NCBI GenBank assembly: GCA_964368875.1
Contig: CAYJDG010000014.1
Span: 1-46,343 of the forward strand
DNA length: 46,343 bases
From: CAYJDG01 sp964368875
GTDB lineage: Bacteria; Pseudomonadota; Alphaproteobacteria; Micavibrionales; Micavibrionaceae
Direction of reading: 5' to 3'
The notes under the pieces: generated by a model
What the model was told of the DNA's origin: nothing
Databases searched by the model: none
The model's input: the letters and a program-made list of their open reading frames with translations, nothing else
In this document: in pieces, positions 25,126-33,435 of the stretch
Numbering within the stretch: the first letter of the stretch is position 1
Layout of the letters: each line of letters begins with the position of its first letter
Program-made: the position numbers and the translations under genes

Positions 25126-26025
25126 ATGGCCGCCCGCTCTTCCAAGAACTCTGATCATGTCCTCAACGGGCCTGATGTTGGCTGGGGCGCAAAACTTACT
25201 GCCAAGGCCACGGGCTCTCATAAATATGATCACGGACATGTCGTTGTAGCTGGTGGCAGGAAACTGACCGGGGCAGGGTGCCTTGCGGCTATTTCCGCCC
25301 TGCGCATGGGCGCGGGTTTATGCACCGTTGTGAGCGCCGCGGAATCTATCGATGTGTACCGGATGTTTTCGCCATCGTTGATGGTTGAGCATGGGGAAGA
25401 GATTGCGCGCTTTAAAGAACATATCCGCGATCCGCGCCGCAATGCTGTGGTGATCGGACCGGGGGCAGGACAGGATAATCCCGGCGGCTTACGTAAGGCT
25501 GTGCTCGATACGATTCAAATGGAGCCGCATAAAATCTGCGTCCTTGATGCTGACGCGCTTAATGTATTTGCTAATGATCCGCGCGTGCTGCATCACGCAA
25601 CCGGCCCTCACTGCATTCTGACGCCGCACGAAGGTGAGTTCGAACGGATCTTCCCGGATGTCGTTGGCCCACGTGCGGATCGGGCACAGGCTGCTGCTCT
25701 CAAAACCAAATCCATCATTGTGTTAAAAGGCGCAGAAACAGTCATCGCGTCTCCGGAGGGCGGATGCTTTATCAACGCCAATGGGTCGGGCGATCTGGCG
25801 ACTGCAGGGACTGGCGATGTTCTCGCTGGAATGATCGCTGGTTTGGCTGCCCGTAACCTTGAGGGACTCTCTCTGTTTGGAGCGGTCGCCGCAGCGGTGT
25901 GGATCCATGCCGAACTTGGCAGCCGGGCTGGGCCGGGTTTGATTTCTTCGGATCTGCCGGGGCAAATTCCAGAGTTAATGGCAGAGCTGCTCGTTAAAAA
26001 GCAAAAGCGTAAGAAAGCAGCCTAA
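25126..26025 (+). CDS. nnrD: ADP-dependent NAD(P)H-hydrate dehydratase (stand-alone)
   Basis: Repairs damaged NAD(P)H hydrate. 299 residues of the ribokinase-like YjeF C-terminal domain: KYDHGHVVVAGG at 33-44, GAGCLAAISALRMGAGL, VIGPGAGQ, the catalytic segment ILTPHEGEF, and the nucleotide/anion-hole NGSGDLATAGTGDVLAGMIA. The N-terminal epimerase (NnrE) part found in the fused form is missing, and no separate nnrE is nearby. A basic C-terminal tail (KKQKRKKAA) ends the protein. In many alphaproteobacteria it neighbours glnB-glnA; here it lies near glnA but in the opposite direction, with tRNA-His between. Confidence 0.93.
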   Translation: MAARSSKNSDHVLNGPDVGWGAKLTAKATGSHKYDHGHVVVAGGRKLTGAGCLAAISALRMGAGLCTVVSAAESIDVYRMFSPSLMVEHGEEIARFKEHIRDPRRNAVVIGPGAGQDNPGGLRKAVLDTIQMEPHKICVLDADALNVFANDPRVLHHATGPHCILTPHEGEFERIFPDVVGPRADRAQAAALKTKSIIVLKGAETVIASPEGGCFINANGSGDLATAGTGDVLAGMIAGLAARNLEGLSLFGAVAAAVWIHAELGSRAGPGLISSDLPGQIPELMAELLVKKQKRKKAA

Positions 26026-26039
26026 GTCACCTTAAATCC

Positions 26040-26068
26040 TTGACAAAATGCGCTTTTTATCCTATAAT
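26040..26068 (+). promoter_or_regulatory. Perfect consensus sigma-70 promoter
   Basis: TTGACA (26040-26045), exactly 17 bases, TATAAT (26063-26068): 12 of 12 consensus bases. The expected transcription start is near 26075, about 335 bases before the next gene start, so it drives either a very long leader or a separate small RNA. Confidence 0.8.
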
Positions 26069-26352
26069 ATTAATCAATTAAATCGTGAATAAGTCCACCA
26101 AATCTCCGCGATCTCCAGACCGCGCTGTCGTCACCCTGTCAAAACTCCATTAATCATCCAAAAAATTCAAACGACGAACAAACTGATAAGGACCGGAAAA
26201 CCTGTTGCTAGCATAAGAATCACAAAATATTCTGATTATTGTTCCATAACAATGACTTATAAATTTTGAGAGTTCAAAAACTGAAAAACGAACTAATAAA
26301 CGAACTGGTATGAAATCCCTCCATGAAAAAACGCCGTAAATGCCGAAGCCAA

Positions 26353-26371
26353 ATTTTGACATAATCAAAAT
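26353..26371. promoter_or_regulatory. Perfect dyad before the 26410 gene (possible operator)
   Basis: ATTTTGA, five-base spacer, TCAAAAT; it overlaps a second TTGACA (26356) just upstream of the 26410 gene. Such placement suits a repressor site. No G+C-rich stem or T-run, so it is not a terminator. Confidence 0.4.
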
Positions 26372-26409
26372 GTTCCTCTAAGACACTCGATAATTCAGGA
26401 GTGATGAAC

Positions 26410-27384
26410 ATGACGACATACCCCGTTTCTGCTGGTGACATCCCGGCTTCCAAATATGCAGGGACCGAAGATGTATATTTTCTTTTTTCGGTTTATCAGG
26501 AACCTGACACAGGTATCGTCACACTTCGCGTACTTCCTGAAATGCCGTTCGCGGTGAACAAGGTTGAACTGCGCAATGAGATTTTTCAGGCAACAGGCAC
26601 CATGCTGCCGACCCGCGCAGAAATCGGTAATAAAACCAAAAATGGTATTTCCGCCGAAGTTCAGCAGTCATGGCCGGGAACTGATTGGGGCAGCCTTTAC
26701 ACCATGGCAACTGGCCCGATGCCGCTCGTAAAAATTCCGGACGCGGGTGATGAGGATATGCAACGCTTGCATATTCTTCTATTGCAGAACGATGGGAGCA
26801 AACCTGTAAATGCGCTGCGCTGGAATGTCCCGTCGCGCCTTGTTAGTTCTCGTACGCCAGTTGAAACGCTTTACGCGTGCTTGCAAACCGAAGTTGGTCT
26901 GGTGAAACAACAAGGTAAAGAACTTGCTCGCCTGTCTCTCGACCTGCCGCAAAACTTGCCACGTCCGCACAATGATTTTGTGAACGCCGTCCGGGCGCAA
27001 GCCCAGGCGCAATCTGCAGATGTGCTTGCTCAATTTGCGCATCATCACCTGCAACCGGGCGCAACAGCACCGGAAACCGTAAAACGCGTCGGGACAACTC
27101 CGCCTCTCGCTCTCGGCATCCCAAGTGTAACAACACAGGTATTTTCAGATATTCTTGGGACGCAGTTTACGATGGCTGCTCATTTTCTGCTTGATGAGGA
27201 TAAAAGCTCTGCCAATGTTCACGTGCCGATGTTGCTCTCCTCAGGTCACAGGCTGCTCGCCGTGGATCCGGATCGCCATCATAAAAATCCGGCGCTTGTC
27301 CCGCTGGATGTTGCGGCGCAGATGGATGTCATACCGGCCCCCGCAGACTTCATTGCTCGCTTTACGGCGCTCGGTATTAGATAG
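26410..27384 (+). CDS. Hypothetical cytoplasmic protein
   Basis: 324 residues, no signal peptide or membrane helix, not recognised. Mixed alpha/beta; a middle Ala/Gln-rich helical stretch (NAVRAQAQAQSADVLAQFAH) followed by HHLQPGATAPE. ATG 26410 lies eight bases after AGGAG (26397-26401); the upstream in-frame GTG 26401 and ATG 26404 overlap or crowd that site. It is preceded by the unusual 384-base region with dyads and promoters, so its expression is probably controlled. The next gene (DUF2817) follows after 41 bases and may be co-transcribed. Function unknown. Confidence 0.75.
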   Translation: MTTYPVSAGDIPASKYAGTEDVYFLFSVYQEPDTGIVTLRVLPEMPFAVNKVELRNEIFQATGTMLPTRAEIGNKTKNGISAEVQQSWPGTDWGSLYTMATGPMPLVKIPDAGDEDMQRLHILLLQNDGSKPVNALRWNVPSRLVSSRTPVETLYACLQTEVGLVKQQGKELARLSLDLPQNLPRPHNDFVNAVRAQAQAQSADVLAQFAHHHLQPGATAPETVKRVGTTPPLALGIPSVTTQVFSDILGTQFTMAAHFLLDEDKSSANVHVPMLLSSGHRLLAVDPDRHHKNPALVPLDVAAQMDVIPAPADFIARFTALGIR

Positions 27385-27425
27385 ATTTCAGCCAGTCTTT
27401 ACCATTCTGTGATACTGTCTCTGAA

Positions 27426-28505
27426 GTGATATCGACAGGGACAGAGACGTATGCGCAGGCCCGCGCGCGCTTTCTCAGCGCGGCGCAGGAGTTCGGCTAT
27501 GATGTCTCCACCCATCATCTCTCTGGTCATACTGGTCCCGCACAGGAAGATTTGTTTTGTGATGTCGCACTTAAGCGGTCTGGCAAACTGGCGCCGACTG
27601 CGCTTGTGACAACCTCTGGCGTTCACGGCGTCGAGGGTTTCGCTGGCTCTACACTGCAACGGGCCTGGATGGGGGAAGAGCAGCACCGCGGCTTCGATCT
27701 GGTGCATGTCCATGCGCTCAACCCTTATGGCTTCGCATGGGACCGGCGCGCCGATCATCACAACATCGATGTGTGTCGTAACTTTGTCAGTTTTTCAGGG
27801 ATGGAAAGCACCAACCCCGGCTACCAGAAATATGCAGATATCATAGTCCCATCGAAAGGCAGTCGTCTGCGCAATGAGTTGCGCATTATTGCGCTGCAGG
27901 TTTCGCCAGGTGCGGCGGCGATGAAAGACATTATTACCAAGGGACAATACACACATCCGCAGGGCATGTATTACGGCGGCAAAGAGTCCAGCTGGAGCCG
28001 CCTCGTCTGGGAGAAAATTATTACCGATTTGCTTTCGTCTTATCAGCAGGTCATCCATCTCGATATACATACTGGTCTTGGGGCCTATGGTGATTTGCAG
28101 GTGATCGGCACCTCCGGTGCTCAAAAAGAGGCGGCCTTGGCGCGCGAAGCATGGGGACAGCGTCTGGCGTTCATGAATCACAATGGGCAGAACAACTCTC
28201 TCTCATCTCCGACCAGTGGCGATATCGAACATGCATGGTCTTTGGTCAACGGGGCACGTCCGGGCGCAGCGGCAACCTATACGTTTGAGTTTGGCACCCG
28301 CCCCCCGTTGCAGGTCTTCCGTGCTTTGCAGGCTGAACACGCGGCCTATGCCCGGGGAGAGCAGTCCGGGAGCAGGGATGTCCGGGCCTTGATGCGGCAG
28401 GCTTTTGCGCCCTCAGACGACGCCTGGATAGACGCGGTTCTGCGGAATGGGACAAAAGCCTATGAAGGGATTGCCGCGATTCTCGAGAAATCTCCGCTTC
28501 TCTGA
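27426..28505 (+). CDS. DUF2817 (M14-like zinc carboxypeptidase) protein
   Basis: 359 residues. Zinc-site features: SGVHGVEGFAGS (H-x-x-E) near 65, a later HLDIHTGLGAYG near 215 with the third ligand His, and the candidate catalytic Glu in YTFEFGTRPP. These place it in the DUF2817 group of M14 metallopeptidase-fold proteins, whose substrates are unknown. No signal peptide, so probably cytoplasmic. The GTG start at 27426 is the first in-frame start and has no strong ribosome site; the first ATG is too far in. tRNA-Leu follows. Confidence 0.85.
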   Translation: MISTGTETYAQARARFLSAAQEFGYDVSTHHLSGHTGPAQEDLFCDVALKRSGKLAPTALVTTSGVHGVEGFAGSTLQRAWMGEEQHRGFDLVHVHALNPYGFAWDRRADHHNIDVCRNFVSFSGMESTNPGYQKYADIIVPSKGSRLRNELRIIALQVSPGAAAMKDIITKGQYTHPQGMYYGGKESSWSRLVWEKIITDLLSSYQQVIHLDIHTGLGAYGDLQVIGTSGAQKEAALAREAWGQRLAFMNHNGQNNSLSSPTSGDIEHAWSLVNGARPGAAATYTFEFGTRPPLQVFRALQAEHAAYARGEQSGSRDVRALMRQAFAPSDDAWIDAVLRNGTKAYEGIAAILEKSPLL

Positions 28506-28589
28506 ACCATTTCTCAGGTTTTCCCCCTGTTTCCCCTTGGCTAGCCCCCATAAGTGGGGTAAAACCACCTCGCCTTAATATGGACCTAT

Positions 28590-28673
<84 letters not shown>

Positions 28674-28674
<1 letters not shown>

Positions 28675-28745
28675 GCCTTCGCAGTTAGGGCGCATAGCGC
28701 CCGTTACGAGAAGGCTGTCGCGCCGAAGCCTGAAAGGCGAAGGCG
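28674..28745 (+). other. Two consecutive hairpins between tRNA-Leu and tig
   Basis: First: outer stem AGCCTTC (28674-28680) / GAAGGCT (28710-28716), inner stem GGGCGC/GCGCCC with a three-base loop. Second: CGCC-GAA-GCC, loop TGAAA, GGC-GAA-GGCG (28721-28745), with symmetric GAA/GAA internal loop. They sit in the leader of trigger factor. No T-run follows, so they are not ordinary terminators; roles in tRNA 3' processing or tig control are possible. Confidence 0.5.
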
Positions 28746-28819
28746 GACGAAGAATTGCTACGGCTTGGCAAGCCACTGATTGCCAACGAAATTTATTAAA
28801 CCTGAAAGAGAAGAAAAGA

Positions 28820-30175
28820 ATGAAAGTCTCTGTTTTAAAAGAAGATGGTCTGACCAAGCAGATCGAAGTGACCGTCCCGGCGCTGGATATCCAGCGCACG
28901 ATGGAAAAGGAACTCGTCGCCTATGGTCAGCGCGTTAAGATAGACGGCTTCCGTAAAGGTAAAGTTCCTCTCCAGGTTCTGAAGACCAAATATGGCCGTA
29001 TGGTTCTGGGCGAAGTTCTGGATAAAACAGTTCAGGAAGCGACCGCAAAGGTCATCAAGGATCAGGATATCCGTCCGGCCCTCCAGCCGAAGATCGAGCT
29101 CAAAGACGGCGAGAATTTCGACGAGAGTAAAGACCTCACCTACACGATGACCATCGAAACCCTACCAAAATTCGATGTCATGGACCTCAGCAAGATCGCT
29201 GTCGAAAAGCCAGTTGCTAAAGTCGAAGACAAAGCCGTTCAGGAAACGCTTGAGCGCATTGCGAAAAGCAACCGCTCCTTCACCAAGGTCGAAGAAGACC
29301 GCGCTCTGAAACAAGGTGATGTTGCTGTGGTTGATTTCCATGGCGCTCTCAAAGATGGCACCAGCCTTCCAGGCATGTCTGGCCATGATATGAACGTTGA
29401 AATCGGCTCCGGCCAATTGATCCCGGGCTTCGAAGAACAACTGATCGGCCAGAAAGTCGGCGCTCACGCACATGTTGATGTGACATTCCCGGCTGAATAC
29501 GGTGTCAAGGAACTTGCTGGCAAACCAGCTATGTTCCATGTCGATATCAAGGAAATCCGCGAGCCGGGTGAAACCAAGATCGACGACGAAATGGCCAAGA
29601 AATTGCGTTTCGATTCCCTCGACAAGCTTAAGGAAGTCGTTACCAAACAGATTTCTGACGACTACGACCAGTTCACCCGCATGAAGGTCAAACGCAGCCT
29701 GCTCGACGTCCTCGATGATAACCACGACTTCGATCTGCCGCAGGGTATGATCGACCTTGAATATCAGGCGATTGTCGAACAGATGGAAAAAGAGAAAGCT
29801 CAAGCCAACGAAAAGCTGAGCGATGAAGACCGTGAAAACCTCAAGGTAATCGCAGAGCGTCGCGTCCGTCTCGGTCTGGTTCTGGCCGAAATCGGCAAGG
29901 CCAACACCATCGAAGTGTCGCAGGATGAGCTTTACAAAGCCGTTCACGCCGAAGCCCGCAAATACCCAGGCCAGGAAGTTCAGGTGCTTGAGTTCTACAG
30001 CAAGAACCCGCAAGTAATTGAATCCTTCCGCGCGCCGCTCTACGAAGAAAAAGTCATCGACTTTATTCTCGGCAAAGCCAAAGTCTCTGAAAAAGCCATC
30101 TCGGTCGAAGATCTGACCAAGGATGAGGATGACGAGCTGCCAAAAGCGAAGAAGAAAAAAACGTCCAAGAAATAA
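28820..30175 (+). CDS. tig: Trigger factor
   Basis: Ribosome-bound chaperone and prolyl isomerase that receives nascent chains at the exit tunnel. 451 residues, normal. Ribosome-binding signature GFRKGKVPLQVLKTKYG near 40-56, FKBP-type domain (GDVAVVDFHGALKDGTSLPG) at about 165-250, then a helical C-terminal domain. ATG 28820 gives the typical MKVSVLKEDG start after a purine-rich AAGAGAAGAAAAGA; the open frame runs 80 codons further upstream through tRNA-Leu and is not real. An intrinsic terminator follows immediately. Confidence 0.96.
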   Translation: MKVSVLKEDGLTKQIEVTVPALDIQRTMEKELVAYGQRVKIDGFRKGKVPLQVLKTKYGRMVLGEVLDKTVQEATAKVIKDQDIRPALQPKIELKDGENFDESKDLTYTMTIETLPKFDVMDLSKIAVEKPVAKVEDKAVQETLERIAKSNRSFTKVEEDRALKQGDVAVVDFHGALKDGTSLPGMSGHDMNVEIGSGQLIPGFEEQLIGQKVGAHAHVDVTFPAEYGVKELAGKPAMFHVDIKEIREPGETKIDDEMAKKLRFDSLDKLKEVVTKQISDDYDQFTRMKVKRSLLDVLDDNHDFDLPQGMIDLEYQAIVEQMEKEKAQANEKLSDEDRENLKVIAERRVRLGLVLAEIGKANTIEVSQDELYKAVHAEARKYPGQEVQVLEFYSKNPQVIESFRAPLYEEKVIDFILGKAKVSEKAISVEDLTKDEDDELPKAKKKKTSKK

Positions 30176-30180
30176 TTACA

Positions 30181-30206
30181 AAAACCCGCCGGAAGGCGGG
30201 TTTTTT
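30181..30206. terminator. Bidirectional intrinsic terminator after tig
   Basis: AAAACCCGCC, GGAA tetraloop, GGCGGGTTTTTT. It also serves the convergent minus-strand gene, whose TAA stop lies in the T-run. Confidence 0.92.
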
Positions 30207-31113
30207 ATGCCTGTAGACCACGATATATGGCGGCAGTGTCTGACAGATTGAGAGTTCTTCCTGCAATAATGCTGCAATGAAGCGTCGTTGATCCTAACAT
30301 GTGGCTGAGACCGTTAATAATATTTGCGCCGCGTTGCTGGCCCTGTTGAAGAAATCTCGTAACTGGTGGCGTATATATCGCATCAATGAACAGCGTAGCG
30401 GCAGAAGCTTCTTCATCAAGCAGGGGACTTTGCCCAATCGTTGCGCCTTTACCAAGCCCGCTTCCATTATATAGCACGGAATATTCCGATAAATTGCGAG
30501 TCGATATAGCTGGAAAGATTTCTACATTTGGGTTGAGCGGCAACAAACGGTCTTTCAAGCCTTCAGCTTTAACCTGATCCGGGTCAATCAATCCGATTTT
30601 GTCGAGTTGTCCGGCAAGTGATGTTGACACAGCGCTCGAAACACCACCGCAGCCGAAAAAGAGAACGGACTTCTTCCTGAGGCTTACGCCATCGAGGGCG
30701 GTCAATCCGGCATTGAATGCAAGTCCGTCGAGGTTTTCGCCAGTGACATGGCCCGCATCATCCTTGGTAATCATGTTAACGCCGCCACACAGGGTAGCGC
30801 GGTCGGTCACGCCATCGAGATAACGCTCGACGCGTTGTTTAAATGGATCTGACACCATAATAGTCCTGAATGCAGGATTACCCCTGTAAGCGCCAAATAA
30901 CTCTGCTAGGCGTGCTTCATCCTGTGGCTGCGTTTCGAAGGGCAGGAAAACTGCATCACAGCCAAGTGAATTCAGGGTAGAGGCATAAAGTTTGAATGTA
31001 TGCGATGCCCGCAACGAGGCAGACAGGATGATATTGATGGATGACTCAGCGCGTGCGACAAGCTTAGCCGGCGAGATTTCAAAATCGAGGCGGCTGTTGT
31101 AATCCTGCGTCAT
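30205..31113 (-). CDS. Shikimate dehydrogenase-like protein (AroE fold, divergent)
   Basis: 302 residues. The two-domain AroE layout is visible: a catalytic-Lys motif MVSDPFKQ (about 88-95, matching the family's VTxPFK), GGVNMITKDD with ENLDG carrying the catalytic Asp, a nucleotide-binding glycine-rich loop VLFFGCGGVSSAV, NGSGLGKGA where AroE has N-A-T-P-L-G, and DAIYTPPVTRFLQQG. Substrate-site Ser residues are less clear, so it may act on quinate or another substrate. ATG 31113 is preferred; 31185 would overlap the upstream gene. It is 47 bases downstream of the sorbosone dehydrogenase-like gene. Confidence 0.75.
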   Translation of the reverse strand: MTQDYNSRLDFEISPAKLVARAESSINIILSASLRASHTFKLYASTLNSLGCDAVFLPFETQPQDEARLAELFGAYRGNPAFRTIMVSDPFKQRVERYLDGVTDRATLCGGVNMITKDDAGHVTGENLDGLAFNAGLTALDGVSLRKKSVLFFGCGGVSSAVSTSLAGQLDKIGLIDPDQVKAEGLKDRLLPLNPNVEIFPAISTRNLSEYSVLYNGSGLGKGATIGQSPLLDEEASAATLFIDAIYTPPVTRFLQQGQQRGANIINGLSHMLGSTTLHCSIIAGRTLNLSDTAAIYRGLQA

Positions 31114-31160
31114 CTTTAAATTATAGAACAAAAAGACCTCGCTCGGGAGGGCTTTTTGGA

Positions 31161-32468
31161 TTAACGCATCGGCGTCACACGCCATATGATATTTCCAACA
31201 TCGTCTGCAACCAGCAATGCCCCTTTCTTGTCGACCTCGACTCCGACTGGGCGGCCCAAGGCCTCATCGCGGTCATTGCGAAAGCCACTCAGGATGTCTT
31301 CAGGTGGCCCTGATGGCATGCCGTTTTTGAAAGGCACGAAGATGACCTTATAGCCACTTGCAGGTTCGCGGTTCCAAGAGCCATGCTGCCCTATAAAGGC
31401 TCCGTTTTTGTACTTTGCTGGGAAGAGATCGGCATCATAAAACGTCAGGCCAAGGGATGCTGTGTGTGAACCCAAAGCGTAATCCGGCTTGATCGCTTTT
31501 GCCACAAGATCAGGGCGTGGCGGGCTTACGCGCTCATCAACATGATCGCCGTAATAGCTGTAAGGCCAGCCATAAAAGCCGCCGTCTTTAACAGATGTCA
31601 TATAATCCGGAACAAGATCATTTCCCAACTCATCACGTTCATTCACGGCGGTCCATAGTGCGCCGCTTTCGGGCTGCCATGATAAACCAACAGGGTTACG
31701 CAGGCCGGATGCATACACGCGCAAAGTTTTCGCCACTGGATCGATTTCGAGAATTGCAGCGCGGTTTACTTCCTTGTCGATGCCATTTTCACCAACATTG
31801 CTGTTGGAGCCTACGCCTGCATATAAATGTTTGCCGTCCTTGCTCGCCATCAGGCTTTTCGTCCAATGATGGTTCAAATCGCCACCGGGCAGGGGGACGA
31901 CCTCTGTTGGTGCTGTAGTTATCTCTGTAGTGCCATCCTCGTAAGGAAAGCTCACAATGCCGTCCGAATTGGCCACATAAAATGTGCTGTCTATCAGGGC
32001 CATGCCAAAAGGCGAGTTGAGATTTTCAAGGAAAGCCTTACGGACATCTGCGATGCCATCATCATTTGTATCGCGCAGGAGTGTAATCCGGTTTGCGCTC
32101 TCAGTACCGGCTCCAGCTTTCTTCATGGTTTTCTTCATAAAGAAACCTTTGATACCTTTATTATCATTAGGCTTGGGTGGGGAGTTGGTTTCCGCAACCA
32201 GCACATCGCCATTAGGCAGCGTGTAAATCCAGCGTGGATGATCGAGGTTGCGGGCAAAGGCCGTGACGGTAAAACCTTCTGCGGCGATTGGTCGTGCTCT
32301 TTCATTCGGCCAACCAAGCGCTTTGGCAATGTTGACTGTTGGAATCAGGGATTTCTCAGGAGCGTCCAGAACAGGCGCGGGACCGAATCCTTTCGGCATA
32401 TCGCTAGCGTTTGCAGGAACGAAAGTTAGAAGGCTTAAGATTAGAAATGGAGCAGCAGTTAATTTCAT
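31161..32468 (-). CDS. PQQ-dependent sugar dehydrogenase-like protein (sorbosone dehydrogenase family)
   Basis: 435 residues, signal peptide (FLILSLLTFVPANASDM), then a six-bladed beta-propeller of the glucose/sorbosone dehydrogenase family: FARNLDHPRWIYTLPNGDVL, VAETNSPPKP, ITLLRDTNDDGIADV, YAGVGSNSNVGENG, LRNPVGLSWQPESGALWTAV, GQHGSWNREPASGYKV. Periplasmic. PQQ use is family knowledge; no PQQ-synthesis genes are near, so the cofactor source is open. Divergent from clpP, with a perfect dyad 23 bases before its start. Confidence 0.9.
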   Translation of the reverse strand: MKLTAAPFLILSLLTFVPANASDMPKGFGPAPVLDAPEKSLIPTVNIAKALGWPNERARPIAAEGFTVTAFARNLDHPRWIYTLPNGDVLVAETNSPPKPNDNKGIKGFFMKKTMKKAGAGTESANRITLLRDTNDDGIADVRKAFLENLNSPFGMALIDSTFYVANSDGIVSFPYEDGTTEITTAPTEVVPLPGGDLNHHWTKSLMASKDGKHLYAGVGSNSNVGENGIDKEVNRAAILEIDPVAKTLRVYASGLRNPVGLSWQPESGALWTAVNERDELGNDLVPDYMTSVKDGGFYGWPYSYYGDHVDERVSPPRPDLVAKAIKPDYALGSHTASLGLTFYDADLFPAKYKNGAFIGQHGSWNREPASGYKVIFVPFKNGMPSGPPEDILSGFRNDRDEALGRPVGVEVDKKGALLVADDVGNIIWRVTPMR

Positions 32469-32490
32469 AAATTGATCCTCTGCTAGGAAG

Positions 32491-32513
32491 AACGCCTCGT
32501 ATGAAGAGGCGTT
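32491..32513. promoter_or_regulatory. Perfect dyad between the sorbosone dehydrogenase-like gene and clpP
   Basis: AACGCCTC, seven-base spacer, GAGGCGTT. A TATAAT at 32534-32539 for clpP lies just downstream, so the dyad overlaps the expected -35 zone. It could be an operator; no T-run of terminator type follows. Confidence 0.4.
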
Positions 32514-32635
32514 CCGTTCTATTAATACGTAAATATAATAGGTCCTTCGTCAAGCTCTTGAATGAAGCCACGTATCAGGCTAAGTTTAGGCAATCTAAAG
32601 CGTTTCCCCACCTGAACCTCCTTATAAGGCGTATT

Positions 32636-33289
32636 ATGAACTTCAAAGACCGCTCCCCGATGGAAATTTACGACAATTATCTCGTGCCGACTGTTATCGA
32701 ACAGACCAACCGGGGTGAGCGCGCATTCGATATCTATTCCCGTCTGCTGAAAGAGCGGATCATTTTTCTTGTCGGCCAGGTAAACGATAACGTGTCATCG
32801 CTGGTCTGCGCCCAGTTGCTGTTTCTTGAATCCGAAAACCCGACTAAAGACATTTACTTCTACATCAATTCACCAGGCGGCGTCGTAAGCTCCGGTCTCG
32901 CAATGTACGACACAATGCAGTACATCAAGCCCGATGTTGCAACTGTATGTGTGGGGCAGGCGTGTTCGATGGGCTCTTTCCTGCTGATGGCAGGTGCACC
33001 GAAGAAACGTTACTCGCTACCTAACTCCCGCATTATGATCCACCAGCCTTCAGGCGGGGCGCAGGGTATGGCGTCCGATATCGAGATTCAGGCGCAAGAG
33101 ATTATTCGTCTTAAGAAGAATTTGATCGAAGGTTACGTCAAGCACACTGGCCAGAAATACAAAGTTCTGGAAGATGCTATGGACCGTGACCGCTGGATGT
33201 CGGCTGAGGAATCTAAGGCTTTTGGCCTAATTGATCATGTTGTGACATCCCGTGACGACATCGTTCCTCCTGCCGAAGAAAAGAAATAA
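32636..33289 (+). CDS. clpP: ATP-dependent Clp protease proteolytic subunit
   Basis: Serine-protease core of ClpXP/ClpAP. 217 residues. Catalytic triad: Ser111 in CSMGSF, His136 in MIHQPSGG, Asp185 in MDRDRW, exactly the positions known in the E. coli precursor. Oligomer segment EQTNRGERAFDIYSRLLKER is intact. ATG 32636 after AAGGCG fits; 45 more codons upstream in frame are unlikely. clpX normally follows, but here lon is next after a 146-base gap with a terminator, so the ClpX partner must be encoded elsewhere. A CTTGAA box at 32557 with CTAAGT 17 bases on could be a heat-shock promoter. Confidence 0.97.
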   Translation: MNFKDRSPMEIYDNYLVPTVIEQTNRGERAFDIYSRLLKERIIFLVGQVNDNVSSLVCAQLLFLESENPTKDIYFYINSPGGVVSSGLAMYDTMQYIKPDVATVCVGQACSMGSFLLMAGAPKKRYSLPNSRIMIHQPSGGAQGMASDIEIQAQEIIRLKKNLIEGYVKHTGQKYKVLEDAMDRDRWMSAEESKAFGLIDHVVTSRDDIVPPAEEKK

Positions 33290-33294
33290 GGCGC

Positions 33295-33323
33295 AGCCCC
33301 CTGCGGGGCTCCCTTGATTTTTA
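33295..33323 (+). terminator. Intrinsic terminator after clpP
   Basis: AGCCCC, loop CTGC, GGGGCT, then CCCTTGATTTTT. A moderate stem with an imperfect T-tract. Confidence 0.6.
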
Positions 33324-33435
33324 AAAAAAATTAACTATTTCCTCAATAACTGGGTATATTCTCGGTTAAATGGTCCGCATTCCGCTAGTCGGAACGCGTG
33401 AACTGTTCGCGCAAAAAAATTCCTCGGAGTGCCCC

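Larger units (their letters stand above)
26026..26409. other. AT-rich 384-base intergenic region
   Basis: No convincing gene. It contains the perfect promoter at 26040, direct repeats AAACGAACT at 26286-26294 and 26298-26306 (12-base period), a short hairpin AGAAT/ATTCT near 26216-26233, a second possible -35 TTGACA (26356-26361) and the dyad at 26353. Visibly more AT-rich than its neighbours. A minus-strand open frame of 72 codons (26150-26368) looks spurious. Confidence 0.7.

Noticed and set aside
26150..26368. 72-codon minus-strand open frame in the AT-rich intergenic region
   Set aside because: No ribosome site, Phe/Ser/Arg-biased nonsense-like composition, lies opposite promoter and dyad elements; no recognisable feature.
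29162..30013. 283-codon open frame opposite trigger factor
   Set aside because: Phe/Leu-rich antisense of tig; no independent support.
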